A stretch of DNA of 64,000 nt. Source: Nocardiopsis sp. MG754419 (GTDB lineage Bacteria > Actinomycetota > Actinomycetes > Streptosporangiales > Streptosporangiaceae). This document shows, piece by piece, positions 50,497 to 59,744 of the stretch (within the stretch, counting starts at the first letter, position 1; every line of letters starts with the position of its first letter). Made by a program: the position numbers and the translations under genes. Under the pieces are notes generated by a model. It was given only the letters and a program-made list of their open reading frames with translations. It was not told the DNA's origin and ran no database searches. The stretch lies in the NCBI RefSeq assembly GCF_018207095.1, contig NZ_QOCZ01000001.1:41981-105980 (forward strand), given 5' to 3'.

Positions 50497-51657
50497 TCAG
50501 CCGTAGGCCGCGTGGTAGAGCTCCACGATCTCGTCGAGGTCGGGCACCCGCGGGTTGTGCGCGGGCGACCCCGACGCCAGTGCCTGCGCCGCCATCAGGG
50601 GCGCCGACTCCCACCATCGCTCGGCGTCGATTCCGTGCGCGCGGGGCGTGGGCACCTCCAGGTCCTCGTTGAGCAGTCGCAGCTCCCACACCAGCGCCCC
50701 GGTCGCCTCGCCGTCCGAGCTGCCCGGGGCGGCCATCCCCATCGCCCGGGCACAGTCCGCGTAGCGCCCCGGAGCCGCGACCACCGAGAACTCCGTGACG
50801 GTCGGCAACAGCATCGCGTTGGACAGACCGTGCGCCACCTCGAATCGCGCGCCGATCGGCCGGCTCATCCCGTGGACGAGGGCGACACTGGAGTTGGAGA
50901 AGGCCATCCCCGCCTGGGTGGCGCCCACCATCACCGCCTCCCGGGCGTCGCGGTCGCCGGGATCGGCGTACGCCGTGCGCAGGTGGGCGAAGATGCCGCG
51001 CATCGCCTCCCGGGCCAGGCCGTCCGAGATGGGGTTGGCCCGCACGCTCACGTACGCCTCGATCGCGTGGGTCAGGGCGTGCACACCACTGTCCGCGGTG
51101 AGCCGGGCCGGCATGTCCAGGGTGAGCTCGACGTCCACGAGCGCCGCCCGCGGCAGCATCGCCAGCCCCGCGCACAGCATCTTCTCGTCGGTCTCCACAT
51201 CCGTGATGATGCTGTACCGGGTCGACTCCGACCCGCTGCCGGCGGTGGTCGGGACCGCCACCACGGGCAGGGCCGGCGTGTCGGTGACCACCGGCGCCTT
51301 GTAGTCGCGTATCCGGCCGCCGTGCGCACCGAGCAGGGCGACGGCCTTGGCCGTGTCGATGGGGCTGCCGCCGCCCACCCCCACCACCGAGTCGAAGTCG
51401 CCCTCCCGTAGCGCCTCCACACCCGCCTCGACCACCTCCGTGGTGGGATCGGGCACGGTCCCGGCGAACACCCCGGGTGAGAGGCCGGCCTCCTCCAGAC
51501 GGCGCACCATCTCCTGGAAGAAGGGGCGTGAGGAGACGAACGGGTCGGTCACCAGCAGGGGGCGGGACAGATCGAGGGAGTTCAGGACCTCGGCCAGCTC
51601 GGCCGAGGCGCCCGCGCCCACACGCAGGATGCGGGGCAGGGCGAGGGAAGCGGTCAC
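50497..51657 (-). CDS. Iron-containing alcohol dehydrogenase (group III)
   Basis: 386 residues from GTG 51657 with GGAGGT upstream. The NAD site is VVGVGGGSPIDTAKAVALL, and PVVAVPTTAGSGSESTRYSII follows. The metal-binding region has DSGVHALTHAIEAYVS and, further on, VALVHGMSRPIGARFEVAHGLSNAMLLP with two of the His ligands. Such enzymes oxidise or reduce small alcohols, 1,3-propanediol, lactaldehyde or similar. No partner gene indicates the substrate. Confidence 0.9.
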   Translation of the reverse strand: MTASLALPRILRVGAGASAELAEVLNSLDLSRPLLVTDPFVSSRPFFQEMVRRLEEAGLSPGVFAGTVPDPTTEVVEAGVEALREGDFDSVVGVGGGSPIDTAKAVALLGAHGGRIRDYKAPVVTDTPALPVVAVPTTAGSGSESTRYSIITDVETDEKMLCAGLAMLPRAALVDVELTLDMPARLTADSGVHALTHAIEAYVSVRANPISDGLAREAMRGIFAHLRTAYADPGDRDAREAVMVGATQAGMAFSNSSVALVHGMSRPIGARFEVAHGLSNAMLLPTVTEFSVVAAPGRYADCARAMGMAAPGSSDGEATGALVWELRLLNEDLEVPTPRAHGIDAERWWESAPLMAAQALASGSPAHNPRVPDLDEIVELYHAAYG

Positions 51658-51828
51658 GTCGGGTACCTCCGGGGGGACGGGAGTACGGGCATCGTGGCCC
51701 GCCGGGTGGACCGAGGGGACACGCGTCAACGTCCCGGTACCTACCCTGTCGTCCGGTTCGACTCCCGTACGCGCACGAACGTTTCCGGACCGGGACCTCC
51801 GCGGGCGCGACGTCGGCCCCGAACACGA

Positions 51829-51869
51829 CGCAGGGGGCCGGGCCCCGTCACGGCGCCCGACCCCCTGCG
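51829..51869 (-). terminator. Terminator of the dps gene
   Basis: 51829-51843 (CGCAGGGGGCCGGGC) pairs with 51855-51869 with one mismatch and an 11-nt loop, just downstream of the dps stop codon on the minus strand. Confidence 0.7.
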
Positions 51870-51882
51870 GGGAGCGGTGCGG

Positions 51883-52476
51883 TCAACCGTGCACCAGTGG
51901 GGTGTCCACCAGGTGCTCGGCCACGAACCAGGCCTCCAGCTCGTTGGTGCGGATCACGTCCGACACCAGTACGTCGTTGCTGCCGTCGTCGCCCTGCTCC
52001 TGCACACGGGCGGCCGCGTCGTGGCAGTCCTCCAGGATGGTCTCGTGCGCCTCCAACAGGCGGGAGAGCATCGCCGGAACCTCCTCGACCCCGTTCGGTG
52101 GTCGGGGCACGTTGGTGATCTCCGCGACGTGACGCGGGTCGCCGGCGGCCACACCGCCGAGGGTCTGGATGCGCTCGGCCAGGGTGTCGATCAGTGCCAG
52201 TTGCTCGTCGGCGTGCTTGTCCATGAGCAGGTGCAGCTGGTAGAAGGTGTGGCCGCGCATCAGCCAGTGGTGCTTCTTGTAGAGGTCGTGCAGGATCCGG
52301 GTGTCGCAGAGCACCTGGTTGAGCCGCTGACACGAGTACATCCGGGTGTCGTACGACAGACCGACCGGAAGTTGACGGACGGTCCCGAACTGCTGGATCT
52401 CCTCACCCCTTTGGTGGAGCCACGGCTGGCTGCTGCGCGGCCTGGGTGCGTTCGTGCGCTGATCGGCGGACGTCAC
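51883..52476 (-). CDS. dps: Dps family DNA-binding ferritin-like protein
   Basis: 197 residues. The four-helix ferritin-like core is clear: LNQVLCDTRILHDLYKKHHWLMRGHTFYQLHLLMDKHADEQLALIDTLAERIQTLGG carries the ferroxidase residues shared between subunits. VRTNELEAWFVAEHL-type ending follows. The N-terminus of about 35 residues is Arg and Pro rich and may bind DNA. Dps dodecamers store iron, detoxify peroxide and compact DNA in stationary phase. Confidence 0.92.
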   Translation of the reverse strand: MTSADQRTNAPRPRSSQPWLHQRGEEIQQFGTVRQLPVGLSYDTRMYSCQRLNQVLCDTRILHDLYKKHHWLMRGHTFYQLHLLMDKHADEQLALIDTLAERIQTLGGVAAGDPRHVAEITNVPRPPNGVEEVPAMLSRLLEAHETILEDCHDAAARVQEQGDDGSNDVLVSDVIRTNELEAWFVAEHLVDTPLVHG

Positions 52477-52612
52477 GACTGGATTCCCCCTCGCAAGGTC
52501 GGTGGCGGAGCGCGTGTCGACGTACTCCGCCTGCCAGTCTCGAACACCGACCGTTGTCGGCAGAGAAAACGCACCCCATGCCGGGGCAAGACTTTGCCCT
52601 GATCGGGACGGT

Positions 52613-53830
52613 TCAGCCGGCGGTGTCCCGGTCGAAGGCGACCGGCAGGGCGAACAGCCCGTGCATGATCATGCTCGGCCACCACCGGAGCGCGGACTCG
52701 GGCACCGCCGCCCGCAGCCCGGGCAGTCGGTCCAGGACCGCGCCGACGGCCACCCGCGCCTCCATCCGGGCCAGCTGCGCGCCGATGCAGAAGTGCGCCC
52801 CGTGGCCGAACGACAGGTGCGAGGCGCCCCGGTCGGGCACGAAGGCGTCCGGCTGCTCGTAGCGTTCGGCGTCGCGTCCGGCGGCCAGCAGGGACACCAG
52901 GACCGGCTCACCCGCTTCCAGGCGCACTCCGCCCACGGTGGTGGGGTGGGCGGGAAAGCGCCAGGTGGCGTTCTGCAGTGGACTCTCCAGACGCAACGAC
53001 TCCTCGATCGCCGGACCGAGCAGAGAGCGGTCGGCCCGGATCCGCTCCCGCTGTTCGGGGTGGCGCAGCAGGGTCAGCAGCGTGTTCCCGATGAGCGCGA
53101 CGGTGGTCTCGTGTCCGGCCACCAACAGCAGGAACGCGGTGGAGGTCACCTCGTCGCGGGTCAGGTCGCCGTCCCGGTGCGCCCGCACCAGGTCGCCGAG
53201 CAGGTCGTCGTGGGGTGCGGCCAGCCGTGCGTCCACCAGCGAACCCAGGTAGGCGTCGAACCAGTCGGTGGTCTCGGCGATCGCCTCGATCTCCTCGAAG
53301 GACGCCGAGTCGATCACCGCCGCCCGGCGGTGGAACTCGGGACGGTCGGCCTCGGGCACCCCGAGGATGTCGCAGATGATCGCGATCGGCAGTGGATAGG
53401 CGAGATCGCGGACCAGGTCCGGGTCGGGCGAGGCCACCAGCGCGTCGATCAGGGCGGAGGTGACCCGCTCGGCGCTCGCCTCCAGTTCCCGCACACGGCG
53501 GGGCGTGAACGCACCGCCCGCCACCCGCCGCAGCCGCGTGTGGTCGGGGGCGTCCACGTTCACCATGCTGCGCCGCAGGCTGTCCCGATGGTCGTAGGGC
53601 AGCCCCAACCCGGCGGCAAACCAGGTCGCGTCGCCGAGCAACGGGTCCTTGCGCATGTCGGGGTCGGCGAGCACCGCTCGGGCGTCCTCGTGGCGGGTCA
53701 CCACCCAGGCCCACGCCCCACCGGGCAGGTCCACCCGGTGCACCGGCTCGTGTTCGCGCAGCCACCGGTAGGCGGGGTGCGGATCGGCCTCGAACGCGGG
53801 ACCGTGCAGGGGTGGGGGAGTGGCGGTCAT
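52613..53830 (-). CDS. Cytochrome P450
   Basis: 405 residues from ATG 53830. All bacterial P450 marks are present: I-helix AGHETT at 238-243, ExxR at E277-R280, and the heme loop FGHGAHFCIGAQLAR with Cys348. NVDAPDHTRLRRVAGGAFTPRRV is typical for the CYP107/CYP105-like group. It would hydroxylate a hydrophobic substrate with ferredoxin partners that are not encoded nearby. A PucR-type regulator lies just upstream on the same strand. Confidence 0.94.
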   Translation of the reverse strand: MTATPPPLHGPAFEADPHPAYRWLREHEPVHRVDLPGGAWAWVVTRHEDARAVLADPDMRKDPLLGDATWFAAGLGLPYDHRDSLRRSMVNVDAPDHTRLRRVAGGAFTPRRVRELEASAERVTSALIDALVASPDPDLVRDLAYPLPIAIICDILGVPEADRPEFHRRAAVIDSASFEEIEAIAETTDWFDAYLGSLVDARLAAPHDDLLGDLVRAHRDGDLTRDEVTSTAFLLLVAGHETTVALIGNTLLTLLRHPEQRERIRADRSLLGPAIEESLRLESPLQNATWRFPAHPTTVGGVRLEAGEPVLVSLLAAGRDAERYEQPDAFVPDRGASHLSFGHGAHFCIGAQLARMEARVAVGAVLDRLPGLRAAVPESALRWWPSMIMHGLFALPVAFDRDTAG

Positions 53831-53902
53831 CGGTGGCCTTCCTCGGGGGTCCTGGTGCCGCACCGTTCCTACCCACCGGTCCCGGCCCGCATCCCGGACC
53901 GG

Positions 53903-55060
53903 TCAGGGCGCGATGGCGCAGGCGGTCTCCAACACGAAGCGCGGCCAGGGGCGGTGCGGATCGTGCCCGGTCAGCTCGCGGACCCGACGCAGACGGTAGC
54001 GCAGCGTCTGGGCGTGCACGTGCAGCGACTCCGCGGCGGTGGTGGCCGCGCCCGTGTGGAAGTAGGCGCCGAGGGCCTCCAACAGGTGCCGGTGCTCGGG
54101 GCGCAGCAGCGGCCCGAGCACCGTCCGGCGCACCGTGGCCGGGGCGATCCCGCCGCCGTTGAGCAGGGCGAGCACACAGGCGTCGGACTCGCGCAGCAGT
54201 CCGTCCCCGCCCAGGGCGTGCGGTGGCGCGGTCTCCAGGGCACCGTCCGCCAGCCGGTAGGCCGACGCCATGTCGCTCGACCCGCGTGGCTCCAGCACGC
54301 ACCCCGGCCAGCCCCGTTCCACCGAGGCCCGGGTGGCGTGCGCGGCGTCCTCGGCCGAGGCCAGCACCACCACACGTCCCGCACGCGTGGTCACCAGTGG
54401 ATCCGCGCCCGACGCTCCGGCCAGCAGTTCCCGACCGGCCGCGACCGTCGCCGCCGCCTCGTCGGTGGGCCGGACCACCACCAGCACGGCCGGGTCGGGC
54501 GGAACGATGCCGAGGGTGCGGGCCCGGTCCCGGACGGTCGCGCGAGAGGACTGCCGCCCGACGAGCAGATCGTCGAGCAGGGCGCGGCGGGCCCGTTCCC
54601 GGTCGGCGTCGAGCCGATCGGCCGCCTCGATGTGTCCTCGGGACAGACTCTCCGAGATCTGGTCGAGCGAGGTCAGCCAGAGTTCGCTCAGAGCGAACAC
54701 GTCGTCGGTGTCGAGCCGACCATCGGCCCGTTCCCGAATGATCCGGACGGCGGCGGCCGAGCCCACCCGGTGCGCGCGCACCACCGCGTCGAGGGAACGA
54801 CCGTCGGCGGCGCGCGCCCGGCCGATGCCCCGCAGCCGTTCCACGTCCTCCTCCGGCAGGCGCTCGGCCCCGCGCACCCACAGTTCCATCGAACGGGCGA
54901 CCAACCACGACGCGATCGCCCGGACCTCCGCCAGCTGCGACGCGTGCAGCGCACGGTAGGCGGGGACCTCCGCGTAGATCTCGGTCACGATCCGCTCCAC
55001 CAGCGCGGCACGGTCCCGCTCCAGACCCGCGCTGACCCGCAGCCGCGCCTCGTGTCCCAT
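53903..55060 (-). CDS. PucR-family (CdaR-like) transcriptional regulator
   Basis: 385 residues from ATG 55060. An N-terminal helical RsbR-like sensory region (ERIVTEIYAEVPAYRAL, VRAHRVGSAAAVRIIRE) is followed by a GGDEF-like central part. The C-terminal helix-turn-helix reads LGAYFHTGAATTAAESLHVHAQTLRYRLRRVRELTGHDP. Such regulators respond to small metabolites and often control neighbouring catabolic or P450 genes. The P450 gene starts 72 bp after its stop. Confidence 0.88.
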   Translation of the reverse strand: MGHEARLRVSAGLERDRAALVERIVTEIYAEVPAYRALHASQLAEVRAIASWLVARSMELWVRGAERLPEEDVERLRGIGRARAADGRSLDAVVRAHRVGSAAAVRIIRERADGRLDTDDVFALSELWLTSLDQISESLSRGHIEAADRLDADRERARRALLDDLLVGRQSSRATVRDRARTLGIVPPDPAVLVVVRPTDEAAATVAAGRELLAGASGADPLVTTRAGRVVVLASAEDAAHATRASVERGWPGCVLEPRGSSDMASAYRLADGALETAPPHALGGDGLLRESDACVLALLNGGGIAPATVRRTVLGPLLRPEHRHLLEALGAYFHTGAATTAAESLHVHAQTLRYRLRRVRELTGHDPHRPWPRFVLETACAIAP

Positions 55061-55282
55061 ACGTCCCCCTCCCGGGTCCGGGGCGCGCAGACTATCGCTC
55101 CCACGGGCCCGCCCCGGCGTGCCCGGTCGGGTAAAAGCGCGCACAACAGCGGCGCAGCCTCAGATGCTCGCCCCGGACGACGTGGCAGTATGCGCACAAG
55201 TGGCCGGGCAGGCCGCGCAGGCGAGGGACGAGGACCACGCACGAAGCGACGGATCCGAGGGGTCCGACGGGGGAAGAGGACG

Positions 55283-56107
55283 ATGACGGTTCCCGGCATC
55301 ACACTGAACAACGGGCTTCGCATGCCGCAGTTGGGGTTCGGCGTGTGGCAGGTACCCGACGACGCCGTGACCGACGCGGTACTGGAGGCGTTGAACGTCG
55401 GGTACCGCAGCATCGACACCGCGGCCGCCTACGGCAACGAGACGGGGGTGGGGCAGGCCCTGCGCCGGTCGGGACTGGAACGCGACGAGGTGTTCGTCAC
55501 CACCAAGCTCGCCAACCCCGACCAGGGGTACGACTCCACCCTGCGCGCCTTCGACGACAGCGCCGAGCGCCTGGGCGTGGAGGTGGTGGACCTCTACCTC
55601 ATGCACTGGCCGCTGCCCCGACGCGACCTGTACGTGTCCACCTGGAAGGCGATGGAACGCCTCTACGCCGAGGGCCGCACGCGCGCCATCGGCGTGTGCA
55701 ACTTCCAGCGCCCGCACCTGGAGCGGGTCCTGGACGAGGGCGGCATCGCCCCCATGGTCAACCAGATCGAACTGCACCCACTGCTCGTCCAGGAAGAGTT
55801 GCGCGCCTTCGACGCCGAGAACGGCATCGCCACCGAGGCGTGGAGCCCGTTGGGGTCGGGGCGCCTGCTGGACCATCCGCTCGTCGAGGACATCGCTCGG
55901 ACGCACGAACGCACCACCGCGCAGATCCTGCTGCGGTGGCACGTCCACCTGGGCAACGTGGTGATCCCGAAGTCGGTGACGCCCGAGCGCATCCGCTCCA
56001 ACTTCGAGGTGTTCGACTTCACGTTGTCGGAGGAGGAGGTGGGGCGCATCACCGCCCTCGACGAGGGGCGGCGGTTCGGCCCCGATCCCGACACCTTCGA
56101 GGGCTGA
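55283..56107 (+). CDS. Aldo/keto reductase
   Basis: 274 residues from ATG 55283 with GGAAGAGG upstream. Barrel with the catalytic tetrad D45 (SIDTAAAYGNE), Y50, K75 (VTTKL) and H108 (LMHWP); the C-terminal NADPH site reads VVIPKSVTPERIRSNFEVFDF. It belongs to the AKR5-type 2,5-diketo-D-gluconate or methylglyoxal reductase group, which reduces small carbonyls with NADPH. Confidence 0.93.
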   Translation: MTVPGITLNNGLRMPQLGFGVWQVPDDAVTDAVLEALNVGYRSIDTAAAYGNETGVGQALRRSGLERDEVFVTTKLANPDQGYDSTLRAFDDSAERLGVEVVDLYLMHWPLPRRDLYVSTWKAMERLYAEGRTRAIGVCNFQRPHLERVLDEGGIAPMVNQIELHPLLVQEELRAFDAENGIATEAWSPLGSGRLLDHPLVEDIARTHERTTAQILLRWHVHLGNVVIPKSVTPERIRSNFEVFDFTLSEEEVGRITALDEGRRFGPDPDTFEG

Positions 56108-56140
56108 GGGCGTGGGGGAGGCCGGGTGCCCGCTCCGGGG

Positions 56141-56296
56141 TCAGCGCAGCTCGCGCACCTTGCGGGCCCCGGCCAGTACGGCCTCGGTGCCGTGGCGGCG
56201 GGTGCGCGCGACGTAGACGGCACCGCCGACGAAGATCGAGACGAAGATCCCGAGCACGGCGATCAGGGCCAGGACGGACAGCACAGAAGAGATCAT
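56141..56296 (-). CDS. 51-residue single-helix membrane protein
   Basis: From ATG 56296. One strongly hydrophobic helix (VLSVLALIAVLGIFVSIFVGGAVYVA) at the N-terminus is followed by a basic cytoplasmic tail TRRHGTEAVLAGARKVREL. The frame has normal codon use and sits alone between two plus-strand genes. I know no function; similar tiny proteins are common in actinobacteria. Confidence 0.55.
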   Translation of the reverse strand: MISSVLSVLALIAVLGIFVSIFVGGAVYVARTRRHGTEAVLAGARKVRELR

Positions 56297-56376
56297 GCGC
56301 TCATCGTAACCGCACGCCGGACGACCAGCACAAGGGGCACCGCGCGTGAGCGCCCGTCGAACTGGAAAGGCAACAG

Positions 56377-56913
56377 ATGGAAAGCACACCGCACAAGATC
56401 GTCAACCCGTTGAGCCTGTCCGACCCGATCGGGTACGCGCACGCGCTCGTCGTCACGTCCGGGCGCACCGTGTACGTGGGCGGACAGAACTCCCGGCGCA
56501 CGGACGGCGTCATCACCGGTGACTCCCTGGTGCAGCAGTTCGACCAGGCGCTGGCCAACATGGTGGAGGCGCTGCGCGCGGCCCGAGCCGAACCGGTCCA
56601 CGTCGTGAGCATGCGCGTGTACACCACCTCCGTCAACGTCTATCGGGTGAACCTCAAGACGTTGGGATCGGTCTACCGTCGGCACATGGGCCGTCACTAC
56701 CCGCCGATGTCGGTCGTGGGCGTCACCGAACTGTTGGCCGCCGGCGCCCAGGTGGAGCTGGAGGGCCTGGCCGTGGTGCCCGACGACACCGACAGCGAGG
56801 CGCGGGAGGAACAGGCGGCCCGGAACCTGGTGCAGGAGGTCGACGACGCCTTCGCGGTGCCTCGGGCGGAGGGCACGGGCCCGGGTGGGTCCCCCGATCG
56901 GTCCCGCGCCTGA
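56377..56913 (+). CDS. RidA family protein
   Basis: 178 residues from ATG 56377 with GGAAAGG upstream. The RidA core covers about residues 10-135: NPLSLSDPIGYAHALVVTSGRTVYVGGQNSRRTDG, VQQFDQALANMVEALRAARAEPVHVVSMRVYTT, YPPMSVVGVTELLAAGAQVELEGLAVV. These enzymes or binders remove reactive enamines or related metabolites. The canonical arginine near the end of the core is not obvious, so it is a divergent, RidA-superfamily member. A 40-residue acidic tail is added. Its stop lies in a palindrome shared with the next, convergent gene. Confidence 0.85.
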   Translation: MESTPHKIVNPLSLSDPIGYAHALVVTSGRTVYVGGQNSRRTDGVITGDSLVQQFDQALANMVEALRAARAEPVHVVSMRVYTTSVNVYRVNLKTLGSVYRRHMGRHYPPMSVVGVTELLAAGAQVELEGLAVVPDDTDSEAREEQAARNLVQEVDDAFAVPRAEGTGPGGSPDRSRA

Positions 56914-56923
56914 GGGCCCTCAG
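56910..56923. terminator. Palindrome across two convergent stop codons
   Basis: CTGAGGGCCCTCAG is a perfect 14-bp palindrome that contains the stop codon of the RidA gene and, on the other strand, that of the DMT exporter gene. It is a possible bidirectional terminator core, though it lacks a loop. Confidence 0.35.
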
Positions 56924-57831
56924 CCGGTGCGGACCAGCCACACGGCCGCCAGGCACACGGCGAGCCCGACCAGGGCGCCCGCGCCGATCGGGTCACCGAA
57001 CATCAGCCAGGTCCACAGCATCGTGGTGGGCGGCGTGAGGTAGAGCAGCGCCGAGACCCGGGCCACGCCGCTGCGCGCCAGGTTCACCCAGTACAGCCCG
57101 TACCCGCCCAGCGTGGACAGCAGCACCACCCACACCACCGCGACCCAGAACCCCGGTTCCACGGGTGGGGCGAGGGTGCCGGTCATCGAGGCCAAGCCGA
57201 CGAACAGCGCGGCGCTCACCGAGCACTGCACGGCCAACGCCTCGACGAGGTCCCCGCCGGGTCGGGTGCGGCGCTCCAGGAGTGTCGCCGCCACCTGGGA
57301 GAACATGCCGCCCAACGGCAGCAGGTACGCCCACCACGGGGCGGTGCCGGCGCCGAGCAGGTCGCTGCCGACCACCAGACCCACGCCGCCCAGCCCGACG
57401 ACCAGTCCCAGGGCCTGACGTCGGCCTACGGTCTCGCCCAGCAGGGGCACGGCCAGGGCCGTGGCCACCATCGGCTGCAACGCGGCGATCAACGCGTTCG
57501 TGCCGGCCGACACCCCGTGTTCGGCGGCGGCCACCACACCGTAGAGGTAGCCGGCCTGGGCCAACGCGCCCACGAGGGCGTGCAGGGCCAGGTCCCGGCG
57601 GCGCATCCGTGCCCCTCGCCACAGACACCACGCCACGAGGGCCACGGCCACGACCAGGAACCGCCAGGCCAGCACAGTCGTACCGGGCGCGTACCGGGTG
57701 CCGAGCTCGGCGCCGACGAAGCCCGAACTCCACATCACCACGAGTCCCACCGCCAGGAGCGGTGCGACCAGGTCACGGGGGCGGGACGGGCTACGGGGCG
57801 GGCTCTGGGGTCCGGTCTCGGTGAGGTGCAT
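56920..57831 (-). CDS. EamA/DMT-superfamily exporter
   Basis: 303 residues with about ten membrane helices in two EamA repeats: AVGLVVMWSSGFVGAELGTRYAPGTTVLAWRFLVVAVALVAW and, in the second half, GYGLYWVNLARSGVARVSALLYLTPPTTMLWTWLMFGDPIGAGALVGLAVCLAAVWLV. Members export amino acids, nucleosides or drugs. It is divergent from a TetR gene 67 bp away, so it is probably induced by the exported compound. Confidence 0.9.
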   Translation of the reverse strand: MHLTETGPQSPPRSPSRPRDLVAPLLAVGLVVMWSSGFVGAELGTRYAPGTTVLAWRFLVVAVALVAWCLWRGARMRRRDLALHALVGALAQAGYLYGVVAAAEHGVSAGTNALIAALQPMVATALAVPLLGETVGRRQALGLVVGLGGVGLVVGSDLLGAGTAPWWAYLLPLGGMFSQVAATLLERRTRPGGDLVEALAVQCSVSAALFVGLASMTGTLAPPVEPGFWVAVVWVVLLSTLGGYGLYWVNLARSGVARVSALLYLTPPTTMLWTWLMFGDPIGAGALVGLAVCLAAVWLVRTG

Positions 57832-57847
57832 GCCGCAGAGGTAAACA

Positions 57848-57862
57848 CACCGGTCGGTATAC
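57848..57862. promoter_or_regulatory. Likely TetR operator and promoter, exporter-TetR gap
   Basis: ACCGGTCGGTATAC lies between the divergent exporter and TetR genes, with ACCG-N-CGGT symmetry of the kind bound by TetR proteins; a TATAGT-like minus-10 for the TetR gene follows at about 57870. Confidence 0.4.
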
Positions 57863-57898
57863 TCACAATATAGTCAGCGGCCCGACGAAGGAGACTCC

Positions 57899-58564
57899 GT
57901 GCACACCACCGAACGACGCCCGCTCACGCCCGCCGCGCGCCGGGTCCTGAACGTGGCCTCCGAACTCTTCTACAGCCGGGGCATCAACACCGTCGGCATG
58001 GAACTGGTGGCCGAAGAGGCCGGGGTGACCAAGAAGACAATCTACGACCGCTTCGGATCGAAGCAGCGGCTGGTCGTGGCCTACCTGCGGGCTCGCGACG
58101 AACACTGGCGCGACTTCCTCACGTCCCGGTTGGAACCCCACCCCTCGCCCGAGGCCGGGATCGTCGCCACCTTCGACGCGCTGGCGGAGTGGATGGACCG
58201 GGAGAACGAACGCGGCTGCGCCATGGTCAACGCCTACGCCGAACTGTCCGACCCCGAACACCCCGGTCGTGCGGTGGCCGAGGAACAGAAGCACTGGTTG
58301 CGGGGCCTCTACCGGGACCTGGTCCGAAGCGCCGGCGCCTCCGACGCCGAGGCCCTGGCCGACACGCTCACGATGCTGCACGAAGGAGCGGTGGTCGCCC
58401 GCAACGTCACCGGGATCACCGAGGCCGCGCACACCGCGGGGACGGCCGCCCGTGCCCTGCTCCGCCTGCACGGCGTCCACGGGTCGGACGAGGGCCCCTC
58501 CTCGGCCCGTCGAGACCGGGGATCCGCCCCGGGAGGAGGCTCGACGCAGACCGGTCCCGCCTAG
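57899..58564 (+). CDS. TetR/AcrR family transcriptional regulator
   Basis: 221 residues from GTG 57899 after GAAGGAG. HTH at about residues 12-58 (VLNVASELFYSRGINTVGMELVAEEAGVTKKTIYDRFGSKQRLVVAYL). The C-terminal domain with RDEHWRDFLTSRL and GCAMVNAYAELSDPEHPG is of the YxaF/LmrA-like TetR_C type. Probably represses the divergent DMT exporter. Confidence 0.9.
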   Translation: MHTTERRPLTPAARRVLNVASELFYSRGINTVGMELVAEEAGVTKKTIYDRFGSKQRLVVAYLRARDEHWRDFLTSRLEPHPSPEAGIVATFDALAEWMDRENERGCAMVNAYAELSDPEHPGRAVAEEQKHWLRGLYRDLVRSAGASDAEALADTLTMLHEGAVVARNVTGITEAAHTAGTAARALLRLHGVHGSDEGPSSARRDRGSAPGGGSTQTGPA

Positions 58565-58697
58565 ATCCCGCGCGTCACATCACCGCGGGTGTTCCCGCGC
58601 GCGGTCGCCGGCGGTGCGTGCTCTCTGGAGTCAGGGGAGGCCCCGAAGGGCCCCGGCGATCACCGAGGCCCCGAACGGCGCTTCCCGGCGCCCGACC

Positions 58698-59579
58698 TCA
58701 GAGATAACCGAGACGGGCGAGCTCGTTGCGGGCCACCTCGTGCACGTCGCCGTGGTCGCGCCGGGAGAGGCGCTCCTTCCACGAGCCCACCCCCCACGAA
58801 CCATCGCTGAGCAGCTCGCTGGCCGAGACCCGCGCGCCGGTGAACTCGCGCAACCGTTCCGCGGTGGCCACCTCGCCGCCGTGCACGTCCTCGTACCGCA
58901 ACGTCAACAGCTGTTCGGGGCCGATCTCCTGGCGCAACCGGGCCGACATGCGCACCGCACCGCGCCAACGCATCGCGCACTTGGCCGCCGTCGAACCCTC
59001 GGTGAACCGCTCCAGGTCCGGTTCCTCCTCCAACCCGAAGAAGTGGTTGGGGAACTCGTGTTCGAGCTTCATGAAACTGGGCTTGAGCCAGGCCAGCGAC
59101 CGCTCGTCCTCCATCATGTCGGCGATGACGTCGCGGCCGTCCCTGATGATCTGCACGAACAGGGCGTCGGGGAAGGCCGCGTGCAGGGCGCTGGCGCAGT
59201 AGAGCAGGTCGGGGCTGGCGTCGCCGTAGCGGTGTGCGTCCCCGCTGTGCTCGCACGGCTCCGCGGCGGCGTTGGCCGGGACACGGGCCCCCGGACCCGG
59301 GCACCTCGGACAGGTGAGGGGGGTGAGCTGCCAGGCCTCCGCGTAGGCCTCACGGAGCAGGCTCGCGGTGCCCGAGACCTTCTCCAGTGCCAGCGAGGGG
59401 CGCCTGGCCACGGCGTACACCGCGTTGAGCACTCCGGAGGAACCGGCCCCCACATGGAAGCCGGGGGCACGGGCCAGAGCACGGGCGAGCACCGGGACGC
59501 CCGAGTGCGGTGCGCCCAGCACGAACACCGGGCGCTGGACCTTGGTCCCGTTGACCACGAGAATGTAGGACTGCTTCAT
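58698..59579 (-). CDS. Sulfotransferase family protein
   Basis: 293 residues from ATG 59579; another ATG four codons upstream is equally possible. The 5-prime phosphosulfate loop is RPVFVLGAPHSGVPVLARAL, the 3-prime phosphate region is FVQIIRDGRDVIADMM with a downstream LTLRYEDV, both like PAPS-dependent sulfotransferases. Between them lies an insert with several cysteines (TCPRCPG, then EPCEHSGD and LYCAS), suggesting a metal site not usual for the family. It may sulfate a glycolipid or small metabolite. Divergent from the Sir2 gene. Confidence 0.8.
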   Translation of the reverse strand: MKQSYILVVNGTKVQRPVFVLGAPHSGVPVLARALARAPGFHVGAGSSGVLNAVYAVARRPSLALEKVSGTASLLREAYAEAWQLTPLTCPRCPGPGARVPANAAAEPCEHSGDAHRYGDASPDLLYCASALHAAFPDALFVQIIRDGRDVIADMMEDERSLAWLKPSFMKLEHEFPNHFFGLEEEPDLERFTEGSTAAKCAMRWRGAVRMSARLRQEIGPEQLLTLRYEDVHGGEVATAERLREFTGARVSASELLSDGSWGVGSWKERLSRRDHGDVHEVARNELARLGYL

Positions 59580-59744
59580 GATTGTGTGCATTTTTGCACT
59601 CTTTGCCCCTCTCGTGTACATCGGACGTACCATGTGGCCGCCCGCCCCACACGTTCCCGAGGGTACGATGCGCGCCCCCGCCTGGTCCGGAGTACACGGG
59701 CGGGCCGTGCGAAACGGGTCCCGCGAGCGCTGTAACAATGGGGT

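Noticed and set aside
52502..56107. A 1201-codon plus-strand frame across the P450 and PucR genes
   Set aside because: Only its last 274 codons, the aldo/keto reductase, are real; the rest is antisense to two clear minus-strand genes.
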